Positions 8,741 to 17,142 of a DNA stretch of 64,000 bases are shown piece by piece (the first letter of the stretch is position 1; each line of letters begins with the position of its first letter). A model generated the notes under the pieces. That model ran no database searches. It saw only the letters and a list, made by a program, of their open reading frames with translations, and was not told where the DNA came from. Position numbers and translations under genes: made by a program. This DNA is from an uncultured Clostridia bacterium (GTDB taxonomy: Bacteria > Bacillota > Peptococcia > Peptococcales > Peptococcaceae). The DNA is taken from NCBI GenBank assembly GCA_944391625.1, contig CALXUG010000004.1, positions 62,001-126,000 of the forward strand, written 5' to 3'.

Positions 8741-9631
8741 ATGGGACTTTACACAGAGGCAATCTTATTGGGGATGACAGCAGGTTTTTTAGCGCGTTTG
8801 TACATGCTGCGTACAGATTACCGCAATTACCCGTCGTATCCCCATGGTTATATCATTCATTTATCGCTGGGTGCCATTGCCGCCAGTTTGGCTGCCATTG
8901 CTCTGCCGGCATTGCTGGAGGAAGAATATACAGCGATTACGTTTTTGGTGTTATGCGCGCAGCAGTTTCGTGATATCCGCAATATGGAGCGGGAAACGCT
9001 GATGAAGCTGGAAGAAAATACGCTGGTGCCCCGCGGTCTGGATTATATCGAAGGGATTGCCAAGGTTTTTGAATCCCGCAATTATTTGGTGATGCTGGTG
9101 GCGCTGGTGACTTCCGGCGCCACTATTTGGGGCGGATGGACCTGGGGTGTGCCGGCCGGACTGGCCATGATTTTATTTTCCCGTTTTTTAATGCGGGGCA
9201 GTTATATCCGAAACATTGCCAAAGTGGAGCAGGGGCAGCTGCATTTTGAAAAATCTTTGCTATATGTGGACGATATTGTGATCATGAATGTAGGAGATCC
9301 TGCAGCGCGGGAAAAAATTTTAGAAGAAGGTATTGGTTTGATGCTGCATCCTTATGATGATGACGGGCGTTCTGTCTTAAATAATCTGGGGCAGCGGCAG
9401 GCAATGCTGCACGATATTTCCATGCTGGTGGGCAATAAGCTGGAAATCGGGGAGCAGGAGTGGACACCGGCAGCCAGAAAGAACATGGAAACAGGCGCGT
9501 TGGGAATTTTTCTGATGCCCAATGAAAAAGACATTGCCTGTGTGATCGAAGCGGCCAAACGCACACCTGTACTGGAAAGCGCAGTGCAGAAACCCCTGGC
9601 CAACACAATTGGGCGAAAGGCGGCGGATTAA
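8741..9631 (+). CDS. YIEGIA family protein
   Basis: A 296-residue membrane protein carrying the exact family-naming motif in LDYIEGIAKVFESRNY (residue ~103). Hydrophobic segments lie at residues ~5-22, 40-75 and 118-150, followed by a ~140-residue soluble region with LMLHPYDDDGRSVLNNLGQR. The family is restricted to spore-forming lineages and its biochemical role is unknown. It starts one base after the spoIIP stop and ends flush with the next gene, so the three are one operon. Confidence 0.88.
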   Translation: MGLYTEAILLGMTAGFLARLYMLRTDYRNYPSYPHGYIIHLSLGAIAASLAAIALPALLEEEYTAITFLVLCAQQFRDIRNMERETLMKLEENTLVPRGLDYIEGIAKVFESRNYLVMLVALVTSGATIWGGWTWGVPAGLAMILFSRFLMRGSYIRNIAKVEQGQLHFEKSLLYVDDIVIMNVGDPAAREKILEEGIGLMLHPYDDDGRSVLNNLGQRQAMLHDISMLVGNKLEIGEQEWTPAARKNMETGALGIFLMPNEKDIACVIEAAKRTPVLESAVQKPLANTIGRKAAD

Positions 9632-9817
9632 ATGCGGGATACTATTTTGGCGGCAGTGGTTACCAGAAAACACAGCGACAAAGTAAAAGGTATGAACAGT
9701 ATTTTTATTGTAGAAGATGAGGAAGAATTGCAGCGGACAGCTTTGTTGTTGAGCCGTATTTTGAAGGCAATGTCCCATGATCTGGAAAATGGTGTTACCA
9801 TTCTGGTACAGCACTGA
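9632..9817 (+). CDS. Capping complex subunit for YIEGIA
   Basis: A 61-residue soluble protein: an N-terminal strand-forming half (ILAAVVTRKHSDKV), a central SIFIVEDEEELQRTA and a helical LLSRILKAMSHDLENGV. Size, position directly after the YIEGIA gene with no gap, and overall sequence match what I remember as the small YIEGIA capping-complex subunit. Mechanism is not known to me. The start codon directly follows the preceding stop codon. Confidence 0.78.
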   Translation: MRDTILAAVVTRKHSDKVKGMNSIFIVEDEEELQRTALLLSRILKAMSHDLENGVTILVQH

Positions 9818-9894
9818 ACGGTGCAGCGCAGAAAAACAGTATAACATATACGGCAATTCGTAAGATATATAGCAGAATATCATACAGAAATATA

Positions 9895-9948
9895 AAAATA
9901 ACGCTTTTCAAGAGGATAGAATCTTTGAAAGGCGTTATTTTATATTTT
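9895..9948. terminator. Bidirectional terminator after the spoIIP operon
   Basis: AAAATAACGCTTTTCAAGA pairs with TCTTTGAAAGGCGTTATTTT around a short loop, with A and T tracts on either side. It separates the sporulation operon from the convergent 9965-10276 gene. Confidence 0.85.
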
Positions 9949-9964
9949 AGACTTAAAAATTTTT

Positions 9965-10276
9965 TTAATTTGTATCTCCAGGCAAATATTTTAACACATG
10001 ATTACATAAGAGCCGCAGTTCAATAGGACTGCGGTTCAGACCGATCAGGCAGTTAAAATTGACATTCATTTCCGCAGCCAGAACTTCTTTTGTCTGCGGA
10101 TCAAATTGAATCCATAGATAACCCGGCTGCCGTTTTCCGTCGGGTACCTGATAGTGATTGATCAGGCTGCCGTTGGAAAGCTGTTCCTGTTTTTGAAAAA
10201 TTACCAGTTCTTCCAATTGCGGCGGCACAGCGTTTTCAATTTGTTTCATTTTTGCAATCATTTGAGCAGAATCCAA
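9965..10276 (-). CDS. Hypothetical protein, 103 residues
   Basis: I do not recognise a family. The predicted protein is soluble and mixed alpha/beta, with an N-terminal helix (SAQMIAKMKQIENAVPPQLEELV), a central strand region (PGYLWIQFDPQTKEVLAAEMNV) and a C-terminal NRSPIELRLLCNHVLKYL. The start is either TTG 10276, six bases after GAGGTG, or GTG 10285, which overlaps that ribosome site; I prefer the first. It may be co-transcribed with the sirohaem-reductase-like gene upstream on the same strand (84-base gap). Confidence 0.55.
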   Translation of the reverse strand: MDSAQMIAKMKQIENAVPPQLEELVIFQKQEQLSNGSLINHYQVPDGKRQPGYLWIQFDPQTKEVLAAEMNVNFNCLIGLNRSPIELRLLCNHVLKYLPGDTN

Positions 10277-10360
10277 CCATAACACCTCGTATTCGTATCG
10301 TATTTACAAGAAAGCAACGCAGAAACAGCTGGCTGTATCGGCGTCGCTTGGTGTCAGCGT

Positions 10361-11017
10361 TTAGTTTAGTACAGCTGCTTTTAAATGTTCTATGCCCAAT
10401 CGTTCTACAGTGCGGATGGTACGTTCTTTGCCGGTTTTGTTATCCTGAAAGTATTGATATACCTTATCCAGCAGTTCTAACAAGGCTTCTTCGCTGAGAT
10501 CCTGGGCAATCACTTGTCCAACGCCGGGTTTGGCGCCGCCGTTGCCGCCGATGGTCAGCATCCAGCCTTTGGCAGTGGCCAATACGCCAAGATCCCGCAC
10601 TCGCGGCATGGCGCAGCCCAGTGGACAGCAACTGACCCCCACTTTGATTTTACCGGCATCATGGGCTTGTGAAATGCGTTCAATTTTTCTGCCTAATGCA
10701 TGATTGTCTTTTCCCGGGGTAGCAAATTTGCAAAAACGGCTGCCGGGGCATACAATAATTTTTCCTTTGGGAAAGCAAAGGCGATTGCCGAACGCTTGCT
10801 CCAGATCTTCCCACAAAGGATTGACTGCTTGTTCGGTAACATCCATAAAACTGATTTTTTTTGCAGTGGTGGCCATCAAAGTGGACACCTGATGTTTTTT
10901 TGCCAACTGGGCTAACACGAGAAAATCGTCCGGCGTCATATAGCCCTGGTCGATGCTGACACCCACAGAGTAGGTGCCGTCTTTATGCTGTGTAACATGG
11001 TATTTAAATGGTTCCAT
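10361..11017 (-). CDS. Small sirohaem/[4Fe-4S] nitrite-sulfite reductase-like protein
   Basis: A 218-residue single-copy version of the sulfite/nitrite reductase half-fold. The ferredoxin-like N-terminal domain (DGTYSVGVSIDQGYMTPDD) is followed by the sirohaem and cluster ligand motif CPGSRFC (C-x5-C) and then CCPLGCAMPRVRDLG (C-x3-C), as in assimilatory-type low-spin sulfite reductases of anaerobes. It likely reduces sulfite or a related substrate, or acts in an uncharacterised redox role. No electron-donor gene adjoins it. ATG 11017 lies eight bases past AGGAG. Confidence 0.82.
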   Translation of the reverse strand: MEPFKYHVTQHKDGTYSVGVSIDQGYMTPDDFLVLAQLAKKHQVSTLMATTAKKISFMDVTEQAVNPLWEDLEQAFGNRLCFPKGKIIVCPGSRFCKFATPGKDNHALGRKIERISQAHDAGKIKVGVSCCPLGCAMPRVRDLGVLATAKGWMLTIGGNGGAKPGVGQVIAQDLSEEALLELLDKVYQYFQDNKTGKERTIRTVERLGIEHLKAAVLN

Positions 11018-11227
11018 AAAAATCACTCCTAGTTTTATACGATTTCTCCCCTAGTATAACACAAAGCTGAAAAAGAAAAAAACAATTTTGTATATAAAAT
11101 CCATATAAACATAACCGATTATGTCATTTTTCCTACCGTTTAGACAAAAAGCATAGCGATAATATGTTAATTTTGTTATACTAAAATTGTAAACAAATAA
11201 AAATGATTGTAATCTGGGGGGATTCAC

Positions 11228-12076
11228 ATGAGAACAAAAGTAAATGTGGGTATGATTGTGATGGAAAGCGTTCGATTATATCGTCAGCATTGGAACATGA
11301 TGTTGGCCATGGGTTTGACGTTGGCTGTGGTAAATTTGTTTTACGATGTCGTTCAATTGCAGCTTCCGGAGCAAGGGGGACAGGTCATTACCAGCGTGGT
11401 TGGTTTTCTTTTACTTCCCGTTCTTACCTTTGGCTTTTTCCGTTATCAAATTAAGGTATGGCGGGAAGAACAGCCTGACTGGAAAGAAATGCTGCATTAT
11501 TGCCGCACACCAAAACGATATGGTACTGCGTTATGGTTTGAGGTATGCTGCTGGTTGTTGTTTCTGTTATTGGCCATTGCAGTTGTTATCGTTTTTATGG
11601 CAGTTGTGATGCTGGATGTTTTTTCAGCAACATCCTTCTGGCTATCTGTGATTTTTTATGTAGTCTTGGCTTTTTTCTTTATTTGGATAGCATTGCGTTT
11701 GTTTCTTGTTTCTTATTGTTATTTATTCCAGCAGGAAAAATCAGCCTGGCAGGCAGTCAGTGATAGTTTTTCCATTATGAAGGGTAACTGCTGGCGGCTG
11801 TTTCTGCTGCTGGTTGTGCAGTTTATCATTGGCTGTTTCTATGAAATCCCGTCGTTGCTTTTGACTGGTACAACCAATACAGAGGTGAATCATTTATTTT
11901 CTTTTGCAACAACAGAAACCGGTTTGGTTGTGATGTTTCTGTGTACTTTTGTGGGAACGGTATTGATTCAGCCGCTTGCGTTGTTAATGGGGGCAGGGTT
12001 TGCCAATCAGTTGCTGCAGGATAAGCAGTTGGCGGATACCGATCCGCAGGAAGCAAAAGAAGAGATTATTTTATAA
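11228..12076 (+). CDS. Polytopic membrane protein (paralogue A)
   Basis: A 282-residue membrane protein with about six hydrophobic segments: N-terminal cytosolic stretch, LTLAVVNLFYDVV, VGFLLLPVLTFGFFRYQI, two long central segments, LLLVVQFIIGCFYEI and LCTFVGTVLIQPLALLMGAGF. The SAWQAVSDSFSIMKGNCWRLFLLL block resembles the repeat seen in DUF975/GDPD-membrane-domain-like proteins. Function is unknown. It is a close paralogue of the next gene, which follows after 36 bases. ATG 11228 sits behind a G-rich ribosome site; a TATACT -10-like element is present at 11177-11182. Confidence 0.72.
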   Translation: MRTKVNVGMIVMESVRLYRQHWNMMLAMGLTLAVVNLFYDVVQLQLPEQGGQVITSVVGFLLLPVLTFGFFRYQIKVWREEQPDWKEMLHYCRTPKRYGTALWFEVCCWLLFLLLAIAVVIVFMAVVMLDVFSATSFWLSVIFYVVLAFFFIWIALRLFLVSYCYLFQQEKSAWQAVSDSFSIMKGNCWRLFLLLVVQFIIGCFYEIPSLLLTGTTNTEVNHLFSFATTETGLVVMFLCTFVGTVLIQPLALLMGAGFANQLLQDKQLADTDPQEAKEEIIL

Positions 12077-12112
12077 AGCGTAGCTATGATAGCGGTAAAG
12101 GAGGTATGCATC

Positions 12113-12970
12113 ATGAAGGCAAATATAAAACTGCGTTCCATTTTAACAGATAGTTTTCGTTTATATGGCCGGTATTGGAAACCATTGCTGGCAGTAGGTG
12201 CAGCAACAGTTATGATGAATTTGTTGCCCCTTTTGGGTGGGACATCCGATGCTATTCTATTTAAGCAGTTGATTGCGTTGGGAATGGGATTTTTTCTGGC
12301 ACCGATTCTTACATTTGGTCTTTATCGTTATTTGCTTAAAGTATGGAACGGGGAACAGCTTGGCTGGAAAGAATTATTATACTATTGCAGCAACTTAAAA
12401 CGATATGGGCGCACATTACTGTTCCAGATTTATTTTGGGCTGTTGGTGTTATTATTTATCTTTTTTGTTGTTCTTGTTGTTATGACCGTTCTTGTGGTGA
12501 TGATGTTTGGAATGGGCGAAGTTTTTTCTGAAACAGCCGGTTGGTTCTCGTTGGTGCTTTATCTGCTGCTGTTTGCAGGCGGATTATGGCTGGAAATGCA
12601 CTTATTTCTGGTTTTTTACTGTTATTTGTTTCAAAAGGAGGTATCAGCGTGGCAAGCCATCGGTGACAGTTTCTCTTTGATGAAGGGTAACTGCTGGAAA
12701 TTATTGCTGCTGATGATTGTACAGGGTATTTTAGGATTTTTATGTATTGGTATCATTTTACTTTTGTTTGTAGGATTGGAACATATTGATTTCTTGATGG
12801 TTTTTGTGGAAAATGGTTATATCCTCACTCTATTTTTATTTTTTGCGGTTGGGTTCATATTTACACCGTTATACTGGCTGATGAATGCTGGATTTGCCTG
12901 CAAAGTGATTCAGCAAACAGATTGGGCCAACCGGTCAGAAGTATTTAATCATATTGTAGATGAACCATAA
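12113..12970 (+). CDS. Polytopic membrane protein (paralogue B)
   Basis: A 285-residue protein with the same topology and landmarks as its upstream neighbour: KLRSILTDSFRLYGRYWKP opening, FFLAPILTFGLYRYLLKVW, YCYLFQKEVSAWQAIGDSFS and LMKGNCWKLLLL. The pair clearly arose by tandem duplication and has since diverged. ATG 12113 lies eight bases past AAAGGAGG, while the upstream in-frame ATG at 12086 lacks a site. A strong hairpin terminator follows directly, making this a two-gene operon. Confidence 0.72.
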   Translation: MKANIKLRSILTDSFRLYGRYWKPLLAVGAATVMMNLLPLLGGTSDAILFKQLIALGMGFFLAPILTFGLYRYLLKVWNGEQLGWKELLYYCSNLKRYGRTLLFQIYFGLLVLLFIFFVVLVVMTVLVVMMFGMGEVFSETAGWFSLVLYLLLFAGGLWLEMHLFLVFYCYLFQKEVSAWQAIGDSFSLMKGNCWKLLLLMIVQGILGFLCIGIILLLFVGLEHIDFLMVFVENGYILTLFLFFAVGFIFTPLYWLMNAGFACKVIQQTDWANRSEVFNHIVDEP

Positions 12971-13046
12971 AAGACAACTGTGTCGGAATTGTTTTAAAAT
13001 AGAAACTTCTATTTTGGAATTAATTTTTCTGACACAGTTGTTTTTA
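12969..13046 (+). terminator. Terminator after the membrane-protein pair
   Basis: AAGACAACTGTGTCGG pairs with CTGACACAGTTGTTTTT, with a nested smaller hairpin (AAAATAGAA...TTCTATTTT) inside and a T-tract at the end. Confidence 0.8.
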
Positions 13047-13072
13047 TATGTCCGAACCCTTTATTTCACTGG

Positions 13073-13101
13073 TTGAAATTTTTTTGTTTTCCGTTTAAGA
13101 T
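13073..13101 (+). promoter_or_regulatory. Promoter of the moa operon
   Basis: TTGAAA and TAAGAT are separated by 17 bases, 40 bases upstream of moaC. The fit to sigma-A consensus is moderate. I see no molybdenum-cofactor riboswitch in the short leader. Confidence 0.5.
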
Positions 13102-13140
13102 AGAAGGGAAAACGATTAATTGGTTAAAGGGGACGTTATT

Positions 13141-13626
13141 ATGGAACATGGATTAACCCATTTTGACAGCCAGGGAAATGCAATCATGGTAGATGTCAGT
13201 GAAAAAGCGGTTACCCATAGAGTGGCTGTGGCCAGCGGGAGAATTTTTGTGAATGCTCCGGTATATGAGGCCATTGTGCAGGGTACAGTAAAAAAAGGAG
13301 ATGTATTGGGTGTAGCGCGGGTGGCCGGAATTATGGCTGCCAAGAAAACCCACGAATTGATTCCCATGTGTCATCCATTGCTGTTGACCAAATGCACCAT
13401 TGACTTTGAATTGGAGCCGGAACGGCTGGCGGTGAAGGTGATTGCTACCGTAAAAGTAAATGGACAAACCGGTGTGGAAATGGAAGCGTTGACAGCGGTC
13501 AATGTGGCATTGCTGACAATTTATGATATGTGTAAAGCCATAGATAAAACCATGGAATTGGGTGAGATTCATTTGGAAGAAAAATCTGGAGGAAAAAGCG
13601 GTACATTTATCAATCCCGGGAAATAG
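13141..13626 (+). CDS. moaC: Cyclic pyranopterin monophosphate synthase MoaC
   Basis: A 161-residue MoaC covering the full length of the family. It turns the MoaA product, 3',8-cyclo-7,8-dihydro-GTP, into cyclic pyranopterin monophosphate in molybdenum-cofactor synthesis. Signature stretches are [18 protein letters not shown] near the N-terminus, the active-site [10 protein letters not shown], and [30 protein letters not shown] 13141 lies a few bases past AAAGGGGAC, and the in-frame GTG at 13120 has no site. First gene of moaC-moaA-mogA. Confidence 0.95.
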   Translation: MEHGLTHFDSQGNAIMVDVSEKAVTHRVAVASGRIFVNAPVYEAIVQGTVKKGDVLGVARVAGIMAAKKTHELIPMCHPLLLTKCTIDFELEPERLAVKVIATVKVNGQTGVEMEALTAVNVALLTIYDMCKAIDKTMELGEIHLEEKSGGKSGTFINPGK

Positions 13627-13644
13627 AATTGAGGTGCAGCGACA

Positions 13645-14628
13645 ATGAAAGATCGTCATGGGCGAGAAATAGATTATTTGAGAATTTCGATTACAGATCG
13701 CTGTAATCTGCGTTGTACGTATTGTATGCCCGAAGAAGGCATCGAGCAGCAACTGCGGCATGAGGATTTATTATCTTATGAAGAAATTTTGCGATTGGCC
13801 CGTTGTTTTGCAGCCTTAGGCATTCGCAAGATTAAACTGACCGGCGGAGAACCGTTGGTGCGGCTGGGTTGCTGTGATCTGGTGCGGCAGTTGAAGGCAT
13901 TGCCGGGAATTGAGCAGGTGACCATTACTACCAATGGCGTGCTGCTGGCGGAGATGGCAGAGGATTTGATTGCAGCAGGTATTGATGGAATCAATGTTAG
14001 TCTGGATACGGTGGAGCGGGAAATTTTTGCGCAAATTACCAGACGGGACTATTTTGATAAAGTGATGGCCGGATTGGAGCGGGTAAAAGCACTGCGGTTT
14101 CCAAATTTAAAAATAAATTGTGTGCCCATTGTGCAGTTTAATGGTGATCAGATTGTGAAGCTGGCGCAGCAGGCGCAGGACTATCCGCTGGCGGTAAGAT
14201 TTATAGAATTGATGCCCATTGGTTTGGGCAGTACCTACACTGCTGTCAGCAAAGAAGATATTATGAAACTGTTAACCGATGCATTTGGACCGCTGCAGCC
14301 CTATGAAGAAAAATTGGGCAATGGTCCGGCAGAGTATTATTCCTTACCGGGATTTCAAGGCAAGATTGGTTTTATCGGCGCCATTCACAATAAATTCTGC
14401 GGACAGTGCAATCGGGTGCGGCTGACTTCCAACGGGTTTTTAAAGCTGTGTCTGAATCAGAAAAAAGGAATGGAATTGCTGCCGTTGCTGCGCAGCGGAT
14501 GTGATGACAGTGCGTTGCAGGCAGCCATCACCGATATGATATTGCAAAAACCGCTGGAACATCATTTTTATGATAAAGAGTATGCCGAAGATACCGATTC
14601 TCGTCAAATGTTTCAGGTTGGCGGTTAA
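13645..14628 (+). CDS. moaA: GTP 3',8-cyclase MoaA
   Basis: A 327-residue radical-SAM enzyme that starts molybdenum-cofactor synthesis by cyclising GTP. The N-terminal SAM cluster motif CNLRCTYC, the GGEP motif (KLTGGEPLVR) and the C-terminal [4Fe-4S] GTP-binding motif FCGQCNRVR...KLCL are all present. The chain ends in Gly-Gly, as in active MoaA where the tail reaches into the active site. It begins 18 bases after moaC. Confidence 0.96.
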   Translation: MKDRHGREIDYLRISITDRCNLRCTYCMPEEGIEQQLRHEDLLSYEEILRLARCFAALGIRKIKLTGGEPLVRLGCCDLVRQLKALPGIEQVTITTNGVLLAEMAEDLIAAGIDGINVSLDTVEREIFAQITRRDYFDKVMAGLERVKALRFPNLKINCVPIVQFNGDQIVKLAQQAQDYPLAVRFIELMPIGLGSTYTAVSKEDIMKLLTDAFGPLQPYEEKLGNGPAEYYSLPGFQGKIGFIGAIHNKFCGQCNRVRLTSNGFLKLCLNQKKGMELLPLLRSGCDDSALQAAITDMILQKPLEHHFYDKEYAEDTDSRQMFQVGG

Positions 14629-14674
14629 GCAGAAATAAAAGTGTTGATACAGTAGAATTGAAGGAGGAATGAGC

Positions 14675-15166
14675 GTGTTTCGAGCAGCAATCATTACTGC
14701 CAGCGATAAAGGGGCAAAAGGGCAGCGTGAAGATGTCAGCGGTTCTGTAATTCGGGAAATTTTGGAGCAGAATGGGTATGAAGTGGTATATCAGGTCATT
14801 TTGCCTGATGAGCGGCAGCTGTTGGCGGCGGAAATGGAACGGATTTGCGTGCAGCAGCAGGCGGACTTGATTTTGACTACCGGCGGCACCGGGTTTTCAC
14901 CGCGGGATTGGACACCGGAGGCTACTTTGGATGTGATAGAACGGCAGGTGCCGGGGATTCCGGAGGCGATGCGGCTAAACAGTTTGCAAATTACCAAACG
15001 GGCTATGCTGAGTCGGGCGGTGGCCGGTATTCGGGAAAAGACATTGATTATAAACTTGCCGGGCAGTCCAAAGGCTGTTCGTGAAAATTTGGAATATGTG
15101 ATTACCGAATTGGCTCACGGATTGGAAATTTTGCGGGGCGAAGCAACTGAATGCGCCAGATCATAA
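14675..15166 (+). CDS. mogA: Molybdopterin adenylyltransferase (MogA/MoaB family)
   Basis: A 163-residue MogA/MoaB protein. It adenylylates molybdopterin before molybdate insertion. Family motifs are AAIITASDKGAKGQREDVSG, the LTTGGTGFSPRDWTPEATL substrate loop, LSRAVAGIREKTLIINLPGSPKAV and the C-terminal LEYVITELAHGLEILRG. GTG 14675 has GGAGG eight bases upstream; the ATG at 14669 is too close to that site. No moaE/moaD, moeA or molybdoenzyme is in the window, so the rest of the pathway must lie elsewhere. Confidence 0.92.
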   Translation: MFRAAIITASDKGAKGQREDVSGSVIREILEQNGYEVVYQVILPDERQLLAAEMERICVQQQADLILTTGGTGFSPRDWTPEATLDVIERQVPGIPEAMRLNSLQITKRAMLSRAVAGIREKTLIINLPGSPKAVRENLEYVITELAHGLEILRGEATECARS

Positions 15167-15174
15167 GGAGCAAG

Positions 15175-15208
15175 ACAGCCGCAGTCGTTGATACTGGGGC
15201 TGTTTTTT
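15175..15208 (+). terminator. Terminator of the moa operon
   Basis: ACAGCC-CAGT pairs with ACTG-GGCTGT (one internal mismatch) and is followed by six T, nine bases after the mogA stop codon. Confidence 0.8.
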
Positions 15209-15324
15209 GTGAAGCCATGTTTGATTTGGTGCGGTTTTATTTACGGAAACACGATTACGCAGAGTCTGTTTTTTTATCAGACAGGACAAACGATATGTTA
15301 GAAAAGGATGGTTAGAGCAACAGT

Positions 15325-16050
15325 ATGAAAAATGAAAAATTGCAAGAGATGCTGCAGGGAAAAAAGGTAATTATTTTTGATATGGATGGAACTCTGATTG
15401 ATTCGGTGGGAATCTGGAATGCCGTTGATGAGAAACTCATTGAACAGATTCGCACCGATGGAAAGACAGATTTAGAATCGGTACAGGAACAGCGGGATAC
15501 CGTTTTGCGGCAGTTTTATGCAGCAGAAAATCCTTATCTGGCTTACTGCGCATATTTAGGAAACAAATATCAGTCTTCGTTACATGCAGAAGAGATTCAT
15601 ACGCTGCGGTATCAGATTGCACAGGCGTATTTGCGCCATGAAATTGATTATAAAAAAGATGCCGAGCATGTTATCAAAGCATTGAAGTCGGCTGGCTATA
15701 CGTTGGTCATTGCCAGCACAACCAGACGAAACAATATGGATATTTACAGAACGGAAAATATGCGGATAAAAGAGAAGGCCAACATGGATGCGTATTTTAC
15801 ACGCATTTACACCAGAGAGGATGCCAAAGAAATAAAACCCAATCCAGAAATTTATTTGCGCGTGATGAAAGAATTGCAGGTATCGGCAGAAGAATGTCTG
15901 ATTTTTGAAGATTCATTAATTGGGATGGAGGCTGCCAAACGTGCAGGGATTGCTGCAGTGGCAGTGTATGATGCATATTCCGATGCTGAGCGGGAGCAGA
16001 TTTGCGCATTGGCAGATTATCAAATTGACAGTTATTCAGAGCTGTTGTAA
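15325..16050 (+). CDS. HAD-family hydrolase (phosphoglycolate phosphatase/PGM-like)
   Basis: A 241-residue HAD-superfamily phosphatase of subfamily I. Motif I is IIFDMDGTLIDSVGIWN (nucleophile and acid Asp), motif II VIASTTRR, motif III Lys around AKEIKPNPEIY, and motif IV IFEDSLIGMEAAKRAGI. The cap region lies between residues ~30 and ~110. The substrate cannot be told. ATG 15325 is used. A second HAD gene of the same general type is at 23406-24125. Confidence 0.85.
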   Translation: MKNEKLQEMLQGKKVIIFDMDGTLIDSVGIWNAVDEKLIEQIRTDGKTDLESVQEQRDTVLRQFYAAENPYLAYCAYLGNKYQSSLHAEEIHTLRYQIAQAYLRHEIDYKKDAEHVIKALKSAGYTLVIASTTRRNNMDIYRTENMRIKEKANMDAYFTRIYTREDAKEIKPNPEIYLRVMKELQVSAEECLIFEDSLIGMEAAKRAGIAAVAVYDAYSDAEREQICALADYQIDSYSELL

Positions 16051-16072
16051 CATGAAAATACATCGTTTAGAA

Positions 16073-16117
16073 AACAAAAAAACGTTTCTGATTTTTATCA
16101 GAAACGTTTTTTTGTTA
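16073..16117. terminator. Bidirectional terminator shared with tRNA-Pro
   Basis: AACAAAAAAACGTTTCTGA pairs perfectly with TCAGAAACGTTTTTTTGTT around a six-base loop. It ends both the HAD gene on the plus strand and the tRNA on the minus strand. Confidence 0.9.
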
Positions 16118-16119
16118 AG

Positions 16120-16193
16120 TCGGGGTGGAGGGATTCGAACCCCCGGCCCCATGGTCCCAAACCACGTACTCTACCAAACTGAGCCACACCCCG
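16120..16193 (-). tRNA. tRNA-Pro (anticodon TGG)
   Basis: On the minus strand the acceptor stem CGGGGTG pairs with CACCCCG, the D-arm is GGCTCAGTTTGGTAGAGT, and the anticodon loop TTTGGGA gives anticodon TGG. The T-arm carries GGTTCGAATCC. The discriminator base is A and CCA is not encoded. It is a lone tRNA transcribed from its own consensus promoter. Confidence 0.96.
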
Positions 16194-16209
16194 TCAACCA
16201 ACGATATTT

Positions 16210-16238
16210 ATTATACGCAGCATGTACTAATTTGTCAA
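16210..16238 (-). promoter_or_regulatory. Promoter of tRNA-Pro
   Basis: On the minus strand a perfect TTGACA is followed after 17 bases by a perfect TATAAT, 17 bases upstream of the tRNA 5' end. Confidence 0.88.
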
Positions 16239-16382
16239 TAACTTTTTAAAAAAATTTTAGAAATTTGCGCTGTTGAATTTTTGCGGTAATCAAGTTAAAA
16301 TATCATCATATGAAAAAATTTCTGAAGATTTAGAAGATTGATAAGAACTTTCATAAATTGAGTAGAAAAAAGGATGGCGTAT

Positions 16383-17129
16383 ATGACAGAAGAACGATTG
16401 CAGAAATATTTAGCATCGGCCGGTGTTGCTTCACGGCGGGCCAGCGAGACAATGATTCAGGAAGGCCGAGTGGCTGTCAACGGTAAAGTAATACGGGAGC
16501 TGGGAACCAAGATTGTTCCGGGCAAGGATCAGGTGACAGTAGACGGTAAGCCGGTACAGCCGGAAGAAAAGCTGGTATACTTACTGCTGAATAAACCGGC
16601 AGGTTACATTACGACAGCAAAAGATACGCACAATCGGCCAACAGTATTGGATTTGATTGCCGATGTGCCTTATCGGGTATTTCCTGTAGGACGGCTGGAT
16701 TATGAAACGGAAGGGTTATTGTTATTGACCAATGATGGTGAATTTGCCTATCGTATGACCCATCCTAAATTTAAAATGATGAAAACCTATGTGGCAGTGG
16801 TACAGGGCGTGCTGACACCGGAGCGTTTGGACATGCTGCAAAATGGTGTGCAGTTGGAAGATGGCAGGACAGGAACGGCCAAGGTTAGAATCTTACGGAA
16901 AGAAAATCATAAAACGGTAGTGGAGATTTCCATTCATGAAGGAAAAAATCGTCAGGTGCGCCGTATGTTTAAGGCGGTTAAGAATCCTGTTTTGGAATTG
17001 AAACGGATTTCTGTAGGCACCCTTACCTTGAAAGGCGTGAACCTGGGAGAATATCGTTATTTGCAGGATGATGAGCTGAAAAAAGTAGGGCAGCGTCTGG
17101 GGCTTCATCTGTCAAATGGTGGGAATTGA
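16383..17129 (+). CDS. rluB: 23S rRNA pseudouridine synthase, RluB/RsuA family
   Basis: A 248-residue pseudouridine synthase. Residues 1-60 form an S4 RNA-binding domain (ERLQKYLASAGVASRRASE), followed by the RsuA/RluB catalytic domain with the active-site Asp in FPVGRLDYETEGLLLLTNDG and the KTYVAVVQG and EGKNRQVRRMF motifs. It probably modifies helix 89-93 region uridines of 23S rRNA, as RluB does. ATG 16383 is nine bases past AAAGGA; the ATG at 16374 abuts the site. The MFS gene follows 13 bases later. Confidence 0.92.
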   Translation: MTEERLQKYLASAGVASRRASETMIQEGRVAVNGKVIRELGTKIVPGKDQVTVDGKPVQPEEKLVYLLLNKPAGYITTAKDTHNRPTVLDLIADVPYRVFPVGRLDYETEGLLLLTNDGEFAYRMTHPKFKMMKTYVAVVQGVLTPERLDMLQNGVQLEDGRTGTAKVRILRKENHKTVVEISIHEGKNRQVRRMFKAVKNPVLELKRISVGTLTLKGVNLGEYRYLQDDELKKVGQRLGLHLSNGGN

Positions 17130-17142
17130 GGAGGACGCAGTC

